Below are positions 8,707-18,208 of a DNA stretch of 64,000 nt, in pieces. The notes under the pieces were generated by a model. It did no database searches. It was not told the DNA's origin and saw nothing but the letters and a program-made list of their open reading frames with translations. The position numbers were made by a program, and so were the translations under genes. Within the stretch, counting starts at the first letter, position 1. The number at the start of each line of letters is the position of its first letter. The DNA comes from CAVUBL01 sp963837945 (lineage in GTDB: Bacteria; Acidobacteriota; Thermoanaerobaculia; Multivoradales; DATKCC01): contig CAWIQD010000032.1 in NCBI GenBank assembly GCA_963837945.1, positions 62,001 to 126,000 of the forward strand, in the 5' to 3' direction.

Positions 8707-10068
8707 TCAGCCGCGGGCGGGCGGCGGGCCGATCGGGCGGGACTCCCCCGCGGCGCTCGCCGGCACGGTGGCCGGCAAGAGCGGCTCGACCGGGCGCGGC
8801 AGGAGGAGCCACATGCGGCCGGGATGCTTCATCCGCCCCGCGACGTCGGCCGCCTCGTCGCCGGGCCCCCAGAAGAGGTCTCCCCGGACCGGACCGCGGA
8901 TGGCACCGCCGGTGTCCTGGGCGACCACCAGCCGGTGGACCGGGCGGTCCGAGGGCGGCGCCTGCGCGGCGCCCGGAGTCGCCGCCGGGAGCGCCGGGAC
9001 GGGGGCGCGGGTGGCGAGCCAGACCGGGGCCCCGAGCGGCAGGAAGCCGGCGTCGACCGCCAGCGACCGGCCGGGGGTCAAGGGCACCCCCTGGCTGCCC
9101 ACCGGACCGGGGCCGTCGAGGGTCCGGAAGAAGACGTACGAGGCGTTGCGCGCCATGACCTCGCGCGCCTCCTCGGGATGAGCGTCGAGCCAGGCGCGGA
9201 TCGACTGCATGGAGACGGTCTCGGCGGTCAGGTCGCCGCGGTCGATCAAGTCGCGGCCGATGGCGTGGTACGGGTGTCCGTTCTGGCCCGCGTAGCCCAC
9301 CCGGACCACCGAGCCGTCCTCGAGCACGAGCCGGCCCGAGCCCTGGATCTGGAGGAAGAACGCGTCGACCGGATCGTCGACCCAGTAGAGCTCGAGCCCG
9401 CGGCCGGAGAGCGCGCCGGACTGGATCTCGGAGCGGTCGAAGTAAGGCTTCAGCCGCCGCCCGTCGAGGCGCCCGGCGATCCGGATGCCCGCCAGGTCGT
9501 CCCGGAAGGCGCCCAGGTCGACCTCCACGAGGTCGGCGGGCTGGGCGTAGAGCGGGGTGCGGAACGCGCCGTGGCGCCGGCGGCTGGCGTGGAGGCTCGG
9601 CTCGTAGTACCCGGTGAAGAGGCCCAGCGGGTCGCCGCGGTTCGTCACCGCCCACGGGCGGAAGCGCTCGGCGAGGAGGGCTCGCAACGCCTCCGGATCT
9701 CCCGGCGGGAGGCTCCGGGCCGCGGCACAGGGCCCGAGCCAGTCGGCGATCGTCCCCCCGACGCCCGCCGCGCCGACCGGCCGGGCCGGGGGTTGGCGCT
9801 CGAGCGCGGAGCACGAGGCGAGGAGCGAGTCGAGGGCGCCGGACAGGCCGTCCTCCGTCCAGCCCGGCAGGGCGGCGAAGCTCGCGGGCTCGAGGTCCAG
9901 GCGGGGCTCGGGCGGCTCGGCCGGACGGGAGGCCTCGGGGCTCGCCGGGAGCAGGAGGGGGTGCTCGCGCTGCCTCCGGACGAGGACGAAGAGCACGACC
10001 AGGAGGCCCAGGATCACCAGGAGGAGGACCGTGACCAGGAGGCTGGAGCTGCGGGGTGTTCGGGCCAT
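8707..10068 (-). CDS. mltA: Membrane-bound lytic murein transglycosylase A
   Basis: A 453-residue protein starting at ATG 10068; the frame continues upstream without homology and is not used. Residues 10-32 form an N-terminal membrane anchor rather than a lipoprotein signal. The MltA domain shows FTGYYEPSLHASRRRHG, and the C-terminal 3D domain contains VVAQDTGGAIRGPVRGD, whose Asp385 matches the catalytic aspartate, followed by FWGPGDEAADVAG and GRMWLLLP. MltA cleaves peptidoglycan strands with formation of 1,6-anhydromuramic acid, in the envelope facing the periplasm. Divergent from the WG-repeat gene with about 140 bases between starts, where both promoters must lie. Confidence 0.93.
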   Translation of the reverse strand: MARTPRSSSLLVTVLLLVILGLLVVLFVLVRRQREHPLLLPASPEASRPAEPPEPRLDLEPASFAALPGWTEDGLSGALDSLLASCSALERQPPARPVGAAGVGGTIADWLGPCAAARSLPPGDPEALRALLAERFRPWAVTNRGDPLGLFTGYYEPSLHASRRRHGAFRTPLYAQPADLVEVDLGAFRDDLAGIRIAGRLDGRRLKPYFDRSEIQSGALSGRGLELYWVDDPVDAFFLQIQGSGRLVLEDGSVVRVGYAGQNGHPYHAIGRDLIDRGDLTAETVSMQSIRAWLDAHPEEAREVMARNASYVFFRTLDGPGPVGSQGVPLTPGRSLAVDAGFLPLGAPVWLATRAPVPALPAATPGAAQAPPSDRPVHRLVVAQDTGGAIRGPVRGDLFWGPGDEAADVAGRMKHPGRMWLLLPRPVEPLLPATVPASAAGESRPIGPPPARG

Positions 10069-10208
10069 CGGAGAGTCGCCCGCGGTAGAGCCGAGCGGGA
10101 TCGAGTATAGCAACGGCCCGGCGCCACGAGCCCCGCGGGCACCGCGGGCACCGCGGCACCAGCGTGACAAAATGCCCCTCCCTGGCTTTCGTACCTGGAG
10201 GATCGAAC

Positions 10209-11291
10209 ATGACGCGCCACCGTGCGAGCCCACTCCTCGTCGCCGCCCTGGTCCTGCCGGTCGTCGCCGCGGCGGCCGGCGGCTGCTCCCCCGCCGGACC
10301 GTCCGCGCCTGGCGCTTCGGCGGACCTCTCGACGGCCCCGGACTCCGAAGCCCTCTTCCCGGTCCGCCGCGGCGGCAAGGTCGGGTTCATCGACGGCTCC
10401 GGCAAGCTGATCATCGAGCCGGTCTACGACAGCGCCGGCGAGGCGGCCGACGGCGTGATCCCGGTCAAGGCGGGCGGCAAGTGGGGCTACATCGACCGCT
10501 CCGGCGAGTGGCTGATCCAGCCCCGCTTCGCCCAGGCCGGCGGCTTCGCCGAGGGGCTCGCCCCGGTCGCGGTCGACGGCAAGGGGGGCTACGTCGACCG
10601 CCAGGGGAAGCTCGCCATCGCGCCGGCCTACCAGGGCACCGGCGGCTTCTCCGGCGGCCGCGCGGCGGTCGAGGTCGGCGGTCTGTGGGGCTACGTCGAC
10701 GCCCAGGGGACGATGGTCATCGAGCCGCGCTACGCCGCCGCCCGGGCGTTCTCCCACGACCTCGCGGCGGTGTCGACCGACGAGAGCCACTGGGGGTTCA
10801 TCGACCCGGCCGGCAAGACGGCGATCGAGCCCGCGTTCACCGACGCCTACAGCTTCTCGCGGGACCGGGCGGTGGTGCGCGGCGCCGACGGCGCCTTCGG
10901 CCTGATCGACCCGACCGGCTCGTTCGTCGTGCAGCCGACTCTCTTCGGGGCGCGGAGCTTCGGCGACGGCGATCTCGCGGCGGTCAAGGTGGGCAGCCGC
11001 TGGGGGTTCATGAACACCTCCGGCGAGATGACCGTCGAGCCGACCTTCGAGGACGCGAAGAGCTTCACCGACGGGCGGGGCGCGGTGGCGGTGGACGGCT
11101 CCTGCCGCGATCGCGACGGCAACCGGGTCGCGGTGTGCTGGGGGTTCGTCGACACCCGGGGCAAGCTAGTGATCCCGGCCCGCTTCGCCTCGGTCGAGCC
11201 GTTCGCCCACGGCCTCGCCCAGGTCGAGGAACAGGGCGGCTGGGGGTACGTGGACACCGCCGGCCGGGAGGTCTGGAAGCCCTCGGTGTGA
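10209..11291 (+). CDS. WG-repeat lipoprotein
   Basis: The 360-residue product starts at ATG 10209 behind a CTGGAGGATCG ribosome site. It has a signal peptide ending in a lipobox (AAGGCSPA), so it is likely a lipoprotein. The rest is made of about seven repeats of roughly 45 residues with the WG/YG core: KVGFIDGSGKLIIEP, KWGYIDRSGEWLIQP, LWGYVDAQGTMVIEP and so on. These belong to the KWG/WG family of beta-rich repeats, usually cell-surface or periplasmic and thought to mediate binding. The sixth repeat carries an insertion with the pair SCRDRDGNRVAVC, which could form a disulfide. Partner unknown. Confidence 0.9.
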   Translation: MTRHRASPLLVAALVLPVVAAAAGGCSPAGPSAPGASADLSTAPDSEALFPVRRGGKVGFIDGSGKLIIEPVYDSAGEAADGVIPVKAGGKWGYIDRSGEWLIQPRFAQAGGFAEGLAPVAVDGKGGYVDRQGKLAIAPAYQGTGGFSGGRAAVEVGGLWGYVDAQGTMVIEPRYAAARAFSHDLAAVSTDESHWGFIDPAGKTAIEPAFTDAYSFSRDRAVVRGADGAFGLIDPTGSFVVQPTLFGARSFGDGDLAAVKVGSRWGFMNTSGEMTVEPTFEDAKSFTDGRGAVAVDGSCRDRDGNRVAVCWGFVDTRGKLVIPARFASVEPFAHGLAQVEEQGGWGYVDTAGREVWKPSV

Positions 11292-11313
11292 AGTCTCGGC
11301 GCCCGGGAGCGGC

Positions 11314-14300
11314 TCAGCGCGGCGGGTCGTCGGAGGGCGGTTCGAGACCGACGGCGAGGCCCCGGGGCTCGCGGCTCTTCCAGGTCGCGAGCTCGGCGAG
11401 CGCCCGGCCCAGCCGGGGATCCCCGGCCGCCCGGTAGCAGGCGACCCGCTCCTCGAGGAAGGTCCCCTCCCACGGCACCCAGGGCTCCAGGGCGCCGAAC
11501 GCCCGCACGCACGGCGCGGGCTCGCCGGTCTCTCGCGCGAGCTCGACGCGGGCGAGCCGGCGCCGCGTCTCGAGCAGCCCGGCGGCGAACGGCTCGCCCA
11601 GGGCGGCGAACAGCGTGCGGGCGCTCGCCGGATCGCCCCGCCCGACCTCGGGCGCCAGGGCGAGGGCGCTCTCCGCCAGCCGGTCGGCGATCCAGGGCTC
11701 GCGCCGGAGCGCCCGGAAGAAGGCGGCGAGGTGCTCGGTCGCCGGCGGCCACCGGCCCTGCCGCGCGGCGAGGATCGCCTCGACGCCCTCCGCCTCGCCC
11801 GCCGAGTCGCGGCGCAGCCCCGGGACCAGCTCGAGGGCCCGCGGGTCGCCGGTCTCGGCGTACGCCTGCGCCAGGCCGGCCCGGTCGGCCCGGTGCGCGG
11901 GGGAAGCGCTCTGCCGCTCCCAGGCGCGGGCGGCGTCGGCCCACCGCTCCTCGAGCAGCGCCCGCCGCGCCCGGTCGCGGGCCCGCACGGGGTTCGGAGC
12001 GCCGTCGGGCAGGGGCGGGACGGCGCCGAGCTCGAGGCCGCGGGCGCCGCGCGCGTCGACCACCCGCCACCAGGCCGCCGCCTCCGGGCCGCGGGCCCCG
12101 AAGGCGGGCCGGTCCTCCCCTCGGCGCACCGCCAGCTTTGCCAGGTCTTCGATGTCGAACAGGCCCGAGCGCCCCAGGTTGCGGGCGAAGCCGTACTCGA
12201 TCACCGGGTGGTCGTCCGTGTTGATCGCGACCCCTGCCGCCCGCGCCATCGCCCGGCCCAGCCCGGGCCCGGCGAGAAAGCCGCTGTAGAAGCCCGCGGC
12301 GCCCGCCACCCCCCAGACGTCGGAGAGCGCGCTGCGGTACGGCTCGCGGCCGGCGCGGGCGGCGACCCGCGCCCAGTCGTGGACCACCGGCCGCCGGCTC
12401 GCGACCAGCAGCAGGTCGCCCTGCTGCGTCCGCCAGCTCTCGACCGCGGGAAAGACCTCCGCCAGGGTGGCGTAGGCGGTTCGCACCACCGCGGCGTCGA
12501 CCTCGTAGCCCTGGAGCCACTGGAGGAACAGGCCGTCCGGGGTCAGCCGATCGCGCGCCGCCTCGTAGAGCTCGCGGGTGAAGAGGCTCGAGACCCCGGC
12601 CCGGTAGGGGTTCGACGGCTCGGAGAAGATCACGTCGTAGCGCGCGTCGCCGGTGAGGAGGAGCTCCCGGCCGTCGCCGATCGTCAGGTGCACCCGGGGG
12701 TTGGCGAGCGCCCCCCGGTTGACCCCGGCGCAGGCCCGCGCGACCCGGACGATCGCCGGCTCGAGCTCGACCACGTCGACCCGCTCGACCGACGGCACCC
12801 GGGCGAGCCAGCCGGCGGTCGAGCCGGTCCCGAGGCCGATCACCAGGGCGCGCTTCGGGTGCGGGTGGAGCATCGAGCCGACCAGCCCACCCATCACCTG
12901 GGTCGGCGCGTCGCCCACCGCGGCGCCGTCGGACTTGCCGTTGACGATGAAGGCGTAACCCTGCCCGTAGACCAGCGCCACGCTGCTCTCCCGGCCGTCC
13001 TCCTGCCAGATCACCTGGGCGCGGAGCGCCCGGACCGCCCGGGTGAGCCCGTTCTCGTCGCGCAGGTCGCGCGCGCCGCGGCCGGCGCCGATGCCGCCGT
13101 GACGCCAGAAGGCCGTCGGTCCCGGCGCCGCCGCCAGGGCCAGGGTGAGGACCGCGAGCCCCGCCGCCGCCGCGAGCGAGACGGCGCCCGGGCGGGGGCG
13201 GCGGGTCGGGATCCGGGACCGGTCGGCCCAGGCCGCCGCGACCGCGGCCAGCGCCAGCAGCACGGCCGTCGCCCGCCAGGTGCCGGGCGCCGAGAGCGCC
13301 GGCAGCAAGCCGAAGCCGCCGGCGAGGGCACCGGCGATCGCACCGGCGGTGTTCCAGGCGTAGGCCAGGCCGACCTGCCGCCCCACTCGCCGCCGCCCGG
13401 CGCCGAGGAGCGAGACCAGGAGCGGGAACTGGTAGCCGGCGACCCACGCCGCCGGCAAGACGACCAGCGAGGCGACCACCGCCCAGCCGAGCACCAGGCC
13501 GCCGAAGCCGGCCGCCCCCAGCCCCTGGAGCTCGAGGGCGAGGAAGGCGAGGCGGTCTCCGAGGGCGAGCGGCGCGATCAGGACCAGGGCCTCGAGGCCG
13601 CAGGTCGAGGCCGAAGGCGGCGAGCGTCGGGCGCGCCCGCCGGGAGCGCCGGGAGAAGGTCCACCCGCCGGCCGCGATCCCCAGGAGGGCGACGGCCAGC
13701 ACCAGCCCGAACGTGTACGAGGTGCCGCCCAGGATCGGCGCCAGCATCCGGTACCAGACGAGCTCCATCAGGAAGAAGGCGAAACCGGTGAGAGCCGCCG
13801 CGCCGAGCACCACCGGTAGAGGCGCGCGTGCTCCGTCGTCGCCGGCCGCCGCGGCGGCCTCCGGAGCGCTCCCGGCCGGCTCCTCCGCGCCGGGCTCCGC
13901 GGCGCTCCGCCGCGCCAGCCGGAAGGCGCCCGCCGCCACCAGCAGGTTGAGCCCGGCCGCGGTCCAGATCGCCCGGTCGATGCCCAGCAGCTCGATCGTC
14001 ACGAAGGTGGTGAGGAGCGCCCCGAGGACCGCTCCCAGCGTGTTCACGCCGTAGAGCAGGCCCACCGTCCTGCGGCCGGCGTCGGCGGCGCCGGTGAGCG
14101 CCCGCACGGTCGCCGGCAGCACGCCGCCCATGAGGACCGCCGGCAGACCGAGCACCACGGCCGCCAGAGCCAGGCGCACCACCGTGCCGCCGGCGAGCCC
14201 CAAGGCTTCGGTGCCGCCGAGCGACACGTAGAGGCGGCGGATTCCCGCGACCAGCGCCGGCGAGAGGATCGCACCCAGGGCGATCCCGGCCTCGAGGCGG

Positions 14301-14563
14301 GCGTAGAGCCCGAGGGGGCGGGCCGCGCGGTCCGCCTTCGGGCCGAGCCAGAGGCTGCCCAGCCCGATGCCGCCCATGAAGATCGCCACAACCGCCGCCG
14401 AGGCCGCGGTCGAAGCGCCGAAGACCAGCCGCAGCAGGCGCAGCCAGGCGACCTGGTAGACGAGGCCGCAGAAGCCGCTCGCGAAGAGCAGGAGAGCGAC
14501 GCTGGCGATTCGAGCCTGGGAAGGGCGGCGCACGACGGAGCGGAGGGCCCTCTCTTCGCTCAA
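11314..14563 (-). pseudogene. Fused membrane transporter-like/spermidine synthase-like protein, frameshifted
   Basis: Two overlapping frames on this strand make one protein. The N-terminal frame (from 14563) encodes about 300 residues with seven or so membrane helices, beginning FASGFCGLVYQVAWLRLLRL, a signature of the fused MFS/spermidine synthase family. At about 13600-13640 the homology passes to another frame, which continues with further helices and then the methyltransferase-like domain (LVIGLGTGSTAGWLAR, VDVVELEPAIV, DVIFSEPSNPYRAG) and an alpha-helical, TPR-like tail to 11314. The span equals 3n+1 bases, so one extra or two missing bases explain the break; an assembly indel is likely. 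The family resembles aminopropyltransferases, but polyamine activity of the membrane-fused forms is not assured. The start overlaps the cyclotransferase stop by four bases. Confidence 0.85.
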
Positions 14564-15453
14564 GGCTCGTCGAACGTCACTTCGAACATCCGCGGCCAGA
14601 GCTTGCCGGTGACCAGGAAGCTACGGTGGGAAGGCCACCAGGCGATGCCGTTCAGGACGTCGATCGAGCCGCTCGCGGCGGGCGGCAGACGGGCCTCGAG
14701 GGCCGAGCAATCGGCCACCCCGGTGACCTCGCCGGTCTCGGGGTCGATGCGCACGATCGAGAGCGACTGCCAGACGTTCGCCCAGACCGCGCCGTCCACC
14801 CACTCGAGCTCGTTGAGCTGCGAGAGCGGGCGGCCGCTCAAGGTCACCTCGACCCGGCCCAGCTCGGCGAAGGTCTCCGGGTCGCGGAACACCAGCCAGG
14901 AGCTGCCGTCGCTCATCACCAGCCGGTGACCGTCCGAGGTGAGGCCCCAGCCCTCGCCCGGGTAGGAGAGCTCGCCACGCCGGGTGAAGGTGTCGCGCTC
15001 CCAGGCCAGCGCCAGGCCCGACTGCCAGGTGAGCTGGAACAGGCGGTCGCCCACCTCCGCCAGGCCCTCGCCGAACAGCTTCTCGGGCAGGTCCTGGCGG
15101 CGCAGCACCCGGCCGCTCGCGATCTCCACCTCGCGGACGCTCGAGCGGCCGTGGAGCCCGGTGCTCTCGAACAGCCGGTCGCCGTCGACCAGGAGGCCCT
15201 GGGTGAAGGCGTCGGGATCGTGCGGGTAGGTGGCGCGGACCGTGACCGCGAGGGTCGCGGGCGCGCCGGACGGATCGGCAGGGGCCGCGTCGGGCATCGG
15301 GGTCGGAGTCGGAGTCGGAATCGCGGCCGGAGCCGTCGTGGCGGGCGGCGCGTCACCCGGCGGCGCCGGCGGGCCGGCGCACGCTCCGAGGCCGCCGGCC
15401 CCGCCCGCCCAGACGAGCGCCAGAGCGAAGGCGAAGGGGGCGCGGTCGATCAC
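14560..15453 (-). CDS. Glutaminyl-peptide cyclotransferase (plant/bacterial type), lipoprotein
   Basis: A 297-residue protein of the five-bladed beta-propeller glutamine cyclotransferase family, which converts N-terminal glutamine to pyroglutamate. Signatures: ATYPHDPDAFTQGLLVDGD, KLFGEGLAEVGDRLFQLTW, GEGWGLTSDGHRLVMSDGS, LNELEWVDGAVWANVW, VLNGIAWW and VTGKLWPRMFEV near the end. The N terminus is a signal peptide with a lipobox-like LGACAG, followed by an Ala/Pro/Thr-rich linker (residues 28-65), so it is probably tethered in the envelope. It lies in the middle of a leftward operon, 9 bases after the metalloprotease and overlapping the next gene by four bases. Confidence 0.92.
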   Translation of the reverse strand: MIDRAPFAFALALVWAGGAGGLGACAGPPAPPGDAPPATTAPAAIPTPTPTPMPDAAPADPSGAPATLAVTVRATYPHDPDAFTQGLLVDGDRLFESTGLHGRSSVREVEIASGRVLRRQDLPEKLFGEGLAEVGDRLFQLTWQSGLALAWERDTFTRRGELSYPGEGWGLTSDGHRLVMSDGSSWLVFRDPETFAELGRVEVTLSGRPLSQLNELEWVDGAVWANVWQSLSIVRIDPETGEVTGVADCSALEARLPPAASGSIDVLNGIAWWPSHRSFLVTGKLWPRMFEVTFDEP

Positions 15454-15462
15454 CCCGCCAGC

Positions 15463-18118
15463 CTATCGCGCCCCGCCCCCGGACGCCGTCGACCAGCCGC
15501 AGCCGGTCCCCTCCCAGTCGGTCCAGGCGGGCGGCGTCCCGGCGCCGGCCGAGGAGGCCGCCGAGGCGCGCGCCGCCGCCGCTCCGCCGATCGGGTCGCC
15601 GGGGGGCGGCGCGGCCGGGGCCGGCAAGGGGCTCGACTCCTGGCGCCGGCGTTCGAGGAAGCGGGCGATCTCGCGCGCGAGGTAGGCGCGGTGGGCCACC
15701 GCCGCCGCGTCGCCTCCCGGCGCGCCCTTCCCCAGGCGGCTCGCCAGGCGGTCGAGCGTCGCCTCGACCCGGGAGCGCACCGCCGGCGTCGCGCCCGGAT
15801 CGGAGGCCAGCTCGACGAGGCTCCGGACCGCCGCGCTCTGGACCGTGCGGCCGATCTCCGCCAGCCGCTCCGCCTCCTGGGGTTGGGAGGCCGCGGTGGC
15901 GGGGCCGAAGGCCGCGTCGACCACCCGGTCGAGGACCTCGTCGAGCGACGGCAGCTCGGAGTGGCGGCGATGGAGGTCGACCAGGCGCGCCGCGCGCTCC
16001 GGCTGGAGCAGGCCCGAGAACGCCATCTCGGCCGCGGTCGAAGCGGCGCCCAGGGCGTCGAAGGCCGGGCTGGTGCGCGAGTCGATCAGCTCGCGGTGCG
16101 GCGGGTAGCCGAAGGCCCGGGGCAGGACCAGCTCGAGGACCGGCTCGGGCAGGTCGAGGAAGGCGGGCCGGACGGTCGCGAGCACCTCGTCGAGGGCGCG
16201 GCGCTGGAGGGCGGCGTCGACCGGCTTGGCGGCGGCCTCCGGGTCGCCGCGCAGCGAGTAGCGGTACTCGAGGCCGCCGACCGCCTTGACCGCCGCCTGG
16301 AGCTCGTAGCGGTGGAAGAAGTAGACCGGCACCAGCGCCTCCTGGAGCAGCGACAGGGGCTCGCCCGGCGGGACGTTGTCGGCGCCGAAGGCGGCGAGCG
16401 CCACCTTGCGCACCGCCATCGTGTTCTCGAGCCCGGCGACCGGATCGGCGAGGTTGTCCCAGAGATTGGCGAACGGCTCGGCGGCGCCGGGCGGGCGGGC
16501 GTCCTCGTCGGTCAGGAAGACCATCCCGCGCGCGCGGTTCTCCGCCAGGATCTTCGCCAGCCCGGCCGCCTCGTCGGCGCCGGGCGGAAATTCGCTGTAG
16601 GCGTAGCGGATCGCCTGGACGTCCCAGGCGCCGATGCCGGTGGCGTACGCCTGCGAGAAGTCGAGCTTGCCGCCCGCCCCGACGGTGACGAGCGGCGCCG
16701 GGTAGTCCATCACCGACGCCCGGCCGAAGGTCGAGGCGGCGAAGTTGTGCGCCAGACCCAGCGTGTGGCCGACCTCGTGGGCGGCGAGCTGGCGGATCCG
16801 CCCCAGGGCGAGCCGCACCGGGTCGTCCGGCCGGCCGCTGCCGGTCTCGGCGGTGCCCGCCAGGCCTTCGAAGATCAGCCGGTCCTGGCGCACCCGCAGC
16901 GACCCCAGCGTCACGTGCCCCTTGATCAGCTCGCCGGTGCGCGGGTCGATCACGCCGCCGCCGTAGGACCAGCCCCGAGTCGAGCGGTGGACCCACTGGA
17001 TCACGTTGTAGCGGACGTCGAGCGGGTCGACGCCTGCCGGCAGGAGCTTCACCTGGAAGGCGTTCTCGAAGCCGGCGGCCTCGAACGCCTCGGACCACCA
17101 GGAGGCGCCCTCGATCAAGGCGCTGCGAATCGGCTCCGGCGCCCCGCGGTCGACGTAGTAGACGAGCGGCTCGACCGGCTCGGAGACGGCGGCCGCCGGG
17201 TCCTTCTTCTCGAGCCGGTGGCGCACCAGGTAATGGCGCAGGATCGGCTGGTCGAGGGGCGCCGCGTAGTCGGTGAAGGCGACCGGGTAGGAGCCCGAGC
17301 GCGGGTCGAAGGCGCGCGGCCGATAGCCGTCGTCCGGCAGCCGGATGAGCGAGTGGTGCTGGACCACGCTGAAGGTCTGCGGCCACCGGCGCCGTGTCGG
17401 TCACCTCCGCTCCGGGCTCGTCGGAGTCGTAGGTCAGGAGCGCCTCGAGCTCGAGGTTGTCGGGGAAGTCCTTGATCGAGGAGAGGTCGACGGCGCTCTT
17501 GCCCGCCTCGAAGCGGAAGGCTCCCTGGCCGGTCTGCTTCAGGGTCTGGACCACGCCGTGGGCGTCGCGCACCAGGAAGGAGGTGAAGTCGACCAGCGCC
17601 CGCCCGGTGCCGGGGTCCTCCGCCGCCATCTCGCCCGCCCACAGGACCGAGTCGGCGAACGACTCGTGGACCGCCCGGAGCTCGTCCGGGTCCTCGGAGA
17701 GAGCCCGGAACTTCAGGTTCTCGACCTCGGCGAGGAGCCGGTTGCCGACCCAGCGCAGGTCGAGCACGCGGGTGTCTCCGATCTGCCCCCGGTCGAGGCC
17801 GACCGGGTTCGAGCCCAGGCCGGTCACCAGCCCCTCGATGTACAGGTAGCTCCCGACCCGCCCGTCGTCGCCGGGGGGCGGGACCTCGAGCCAGACCTTG
17901 CCGTGCTGGCGGTCGATCCAGACGTCGAGGAGCCCCTGGCGGTGCTCGAGGCCTTCGGTGTGCTTCGCCACCGTCGGCAACGGACCTTCGTGATCGGCCG
18001 GCCGGCTCTCGGCCGGGGCCGGAGCCGAGGCCGCCAGGGCCAGCCCGAGGAGGAGGCCGACGGGCGTGAGGGGGGCGAGCCGCGAGCGGCGGCGGAAACC
18101 GAGGAAACGATCTGTCAT
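15463..18118 (-). pseudogene. Zinc-dependent metalloprotease (DUF5117/DUF4953 family), frameshifted
   Basis: A secreted protein of about 885 codons in two frames. The first frame (start ATG 18118) has a signal peptide ending PAPAESRPA and the DUF5117-like region with the blocks WLEVPP, SYLYIEGLVTGLGSNPVGLDRGQ and FRALSEDPDEL. Near 17375-17400 homology moves to the second frame, which resumes with QHHSLIRLPDDGYRPRAFDP, then VYYVDRGAPEPIRSALIEGA, and the gluzincin/metzincin-type zinc site HEVGHTLGLAHNFAAS (about 444-459) with the Met-turn SVMDYPAP. The span is 3n+1 bases, so one indel accounts for it and an assembly error is plausible. It leads the operon with the cyclotransferase and spermidine synthase-like gene. 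Substrate unknown; the family is periplasmic or extracellular. Confidence 0.87.
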
Positions 18119-18208
18119 GTGCGGGCTCCCAACGCGGTAGGGGGCGGAGTCTATCACCGGGCTTTGATACCCTCGGCGGGCACCGAGCCACCGGAGTCAC
18201 CCTCGCCG

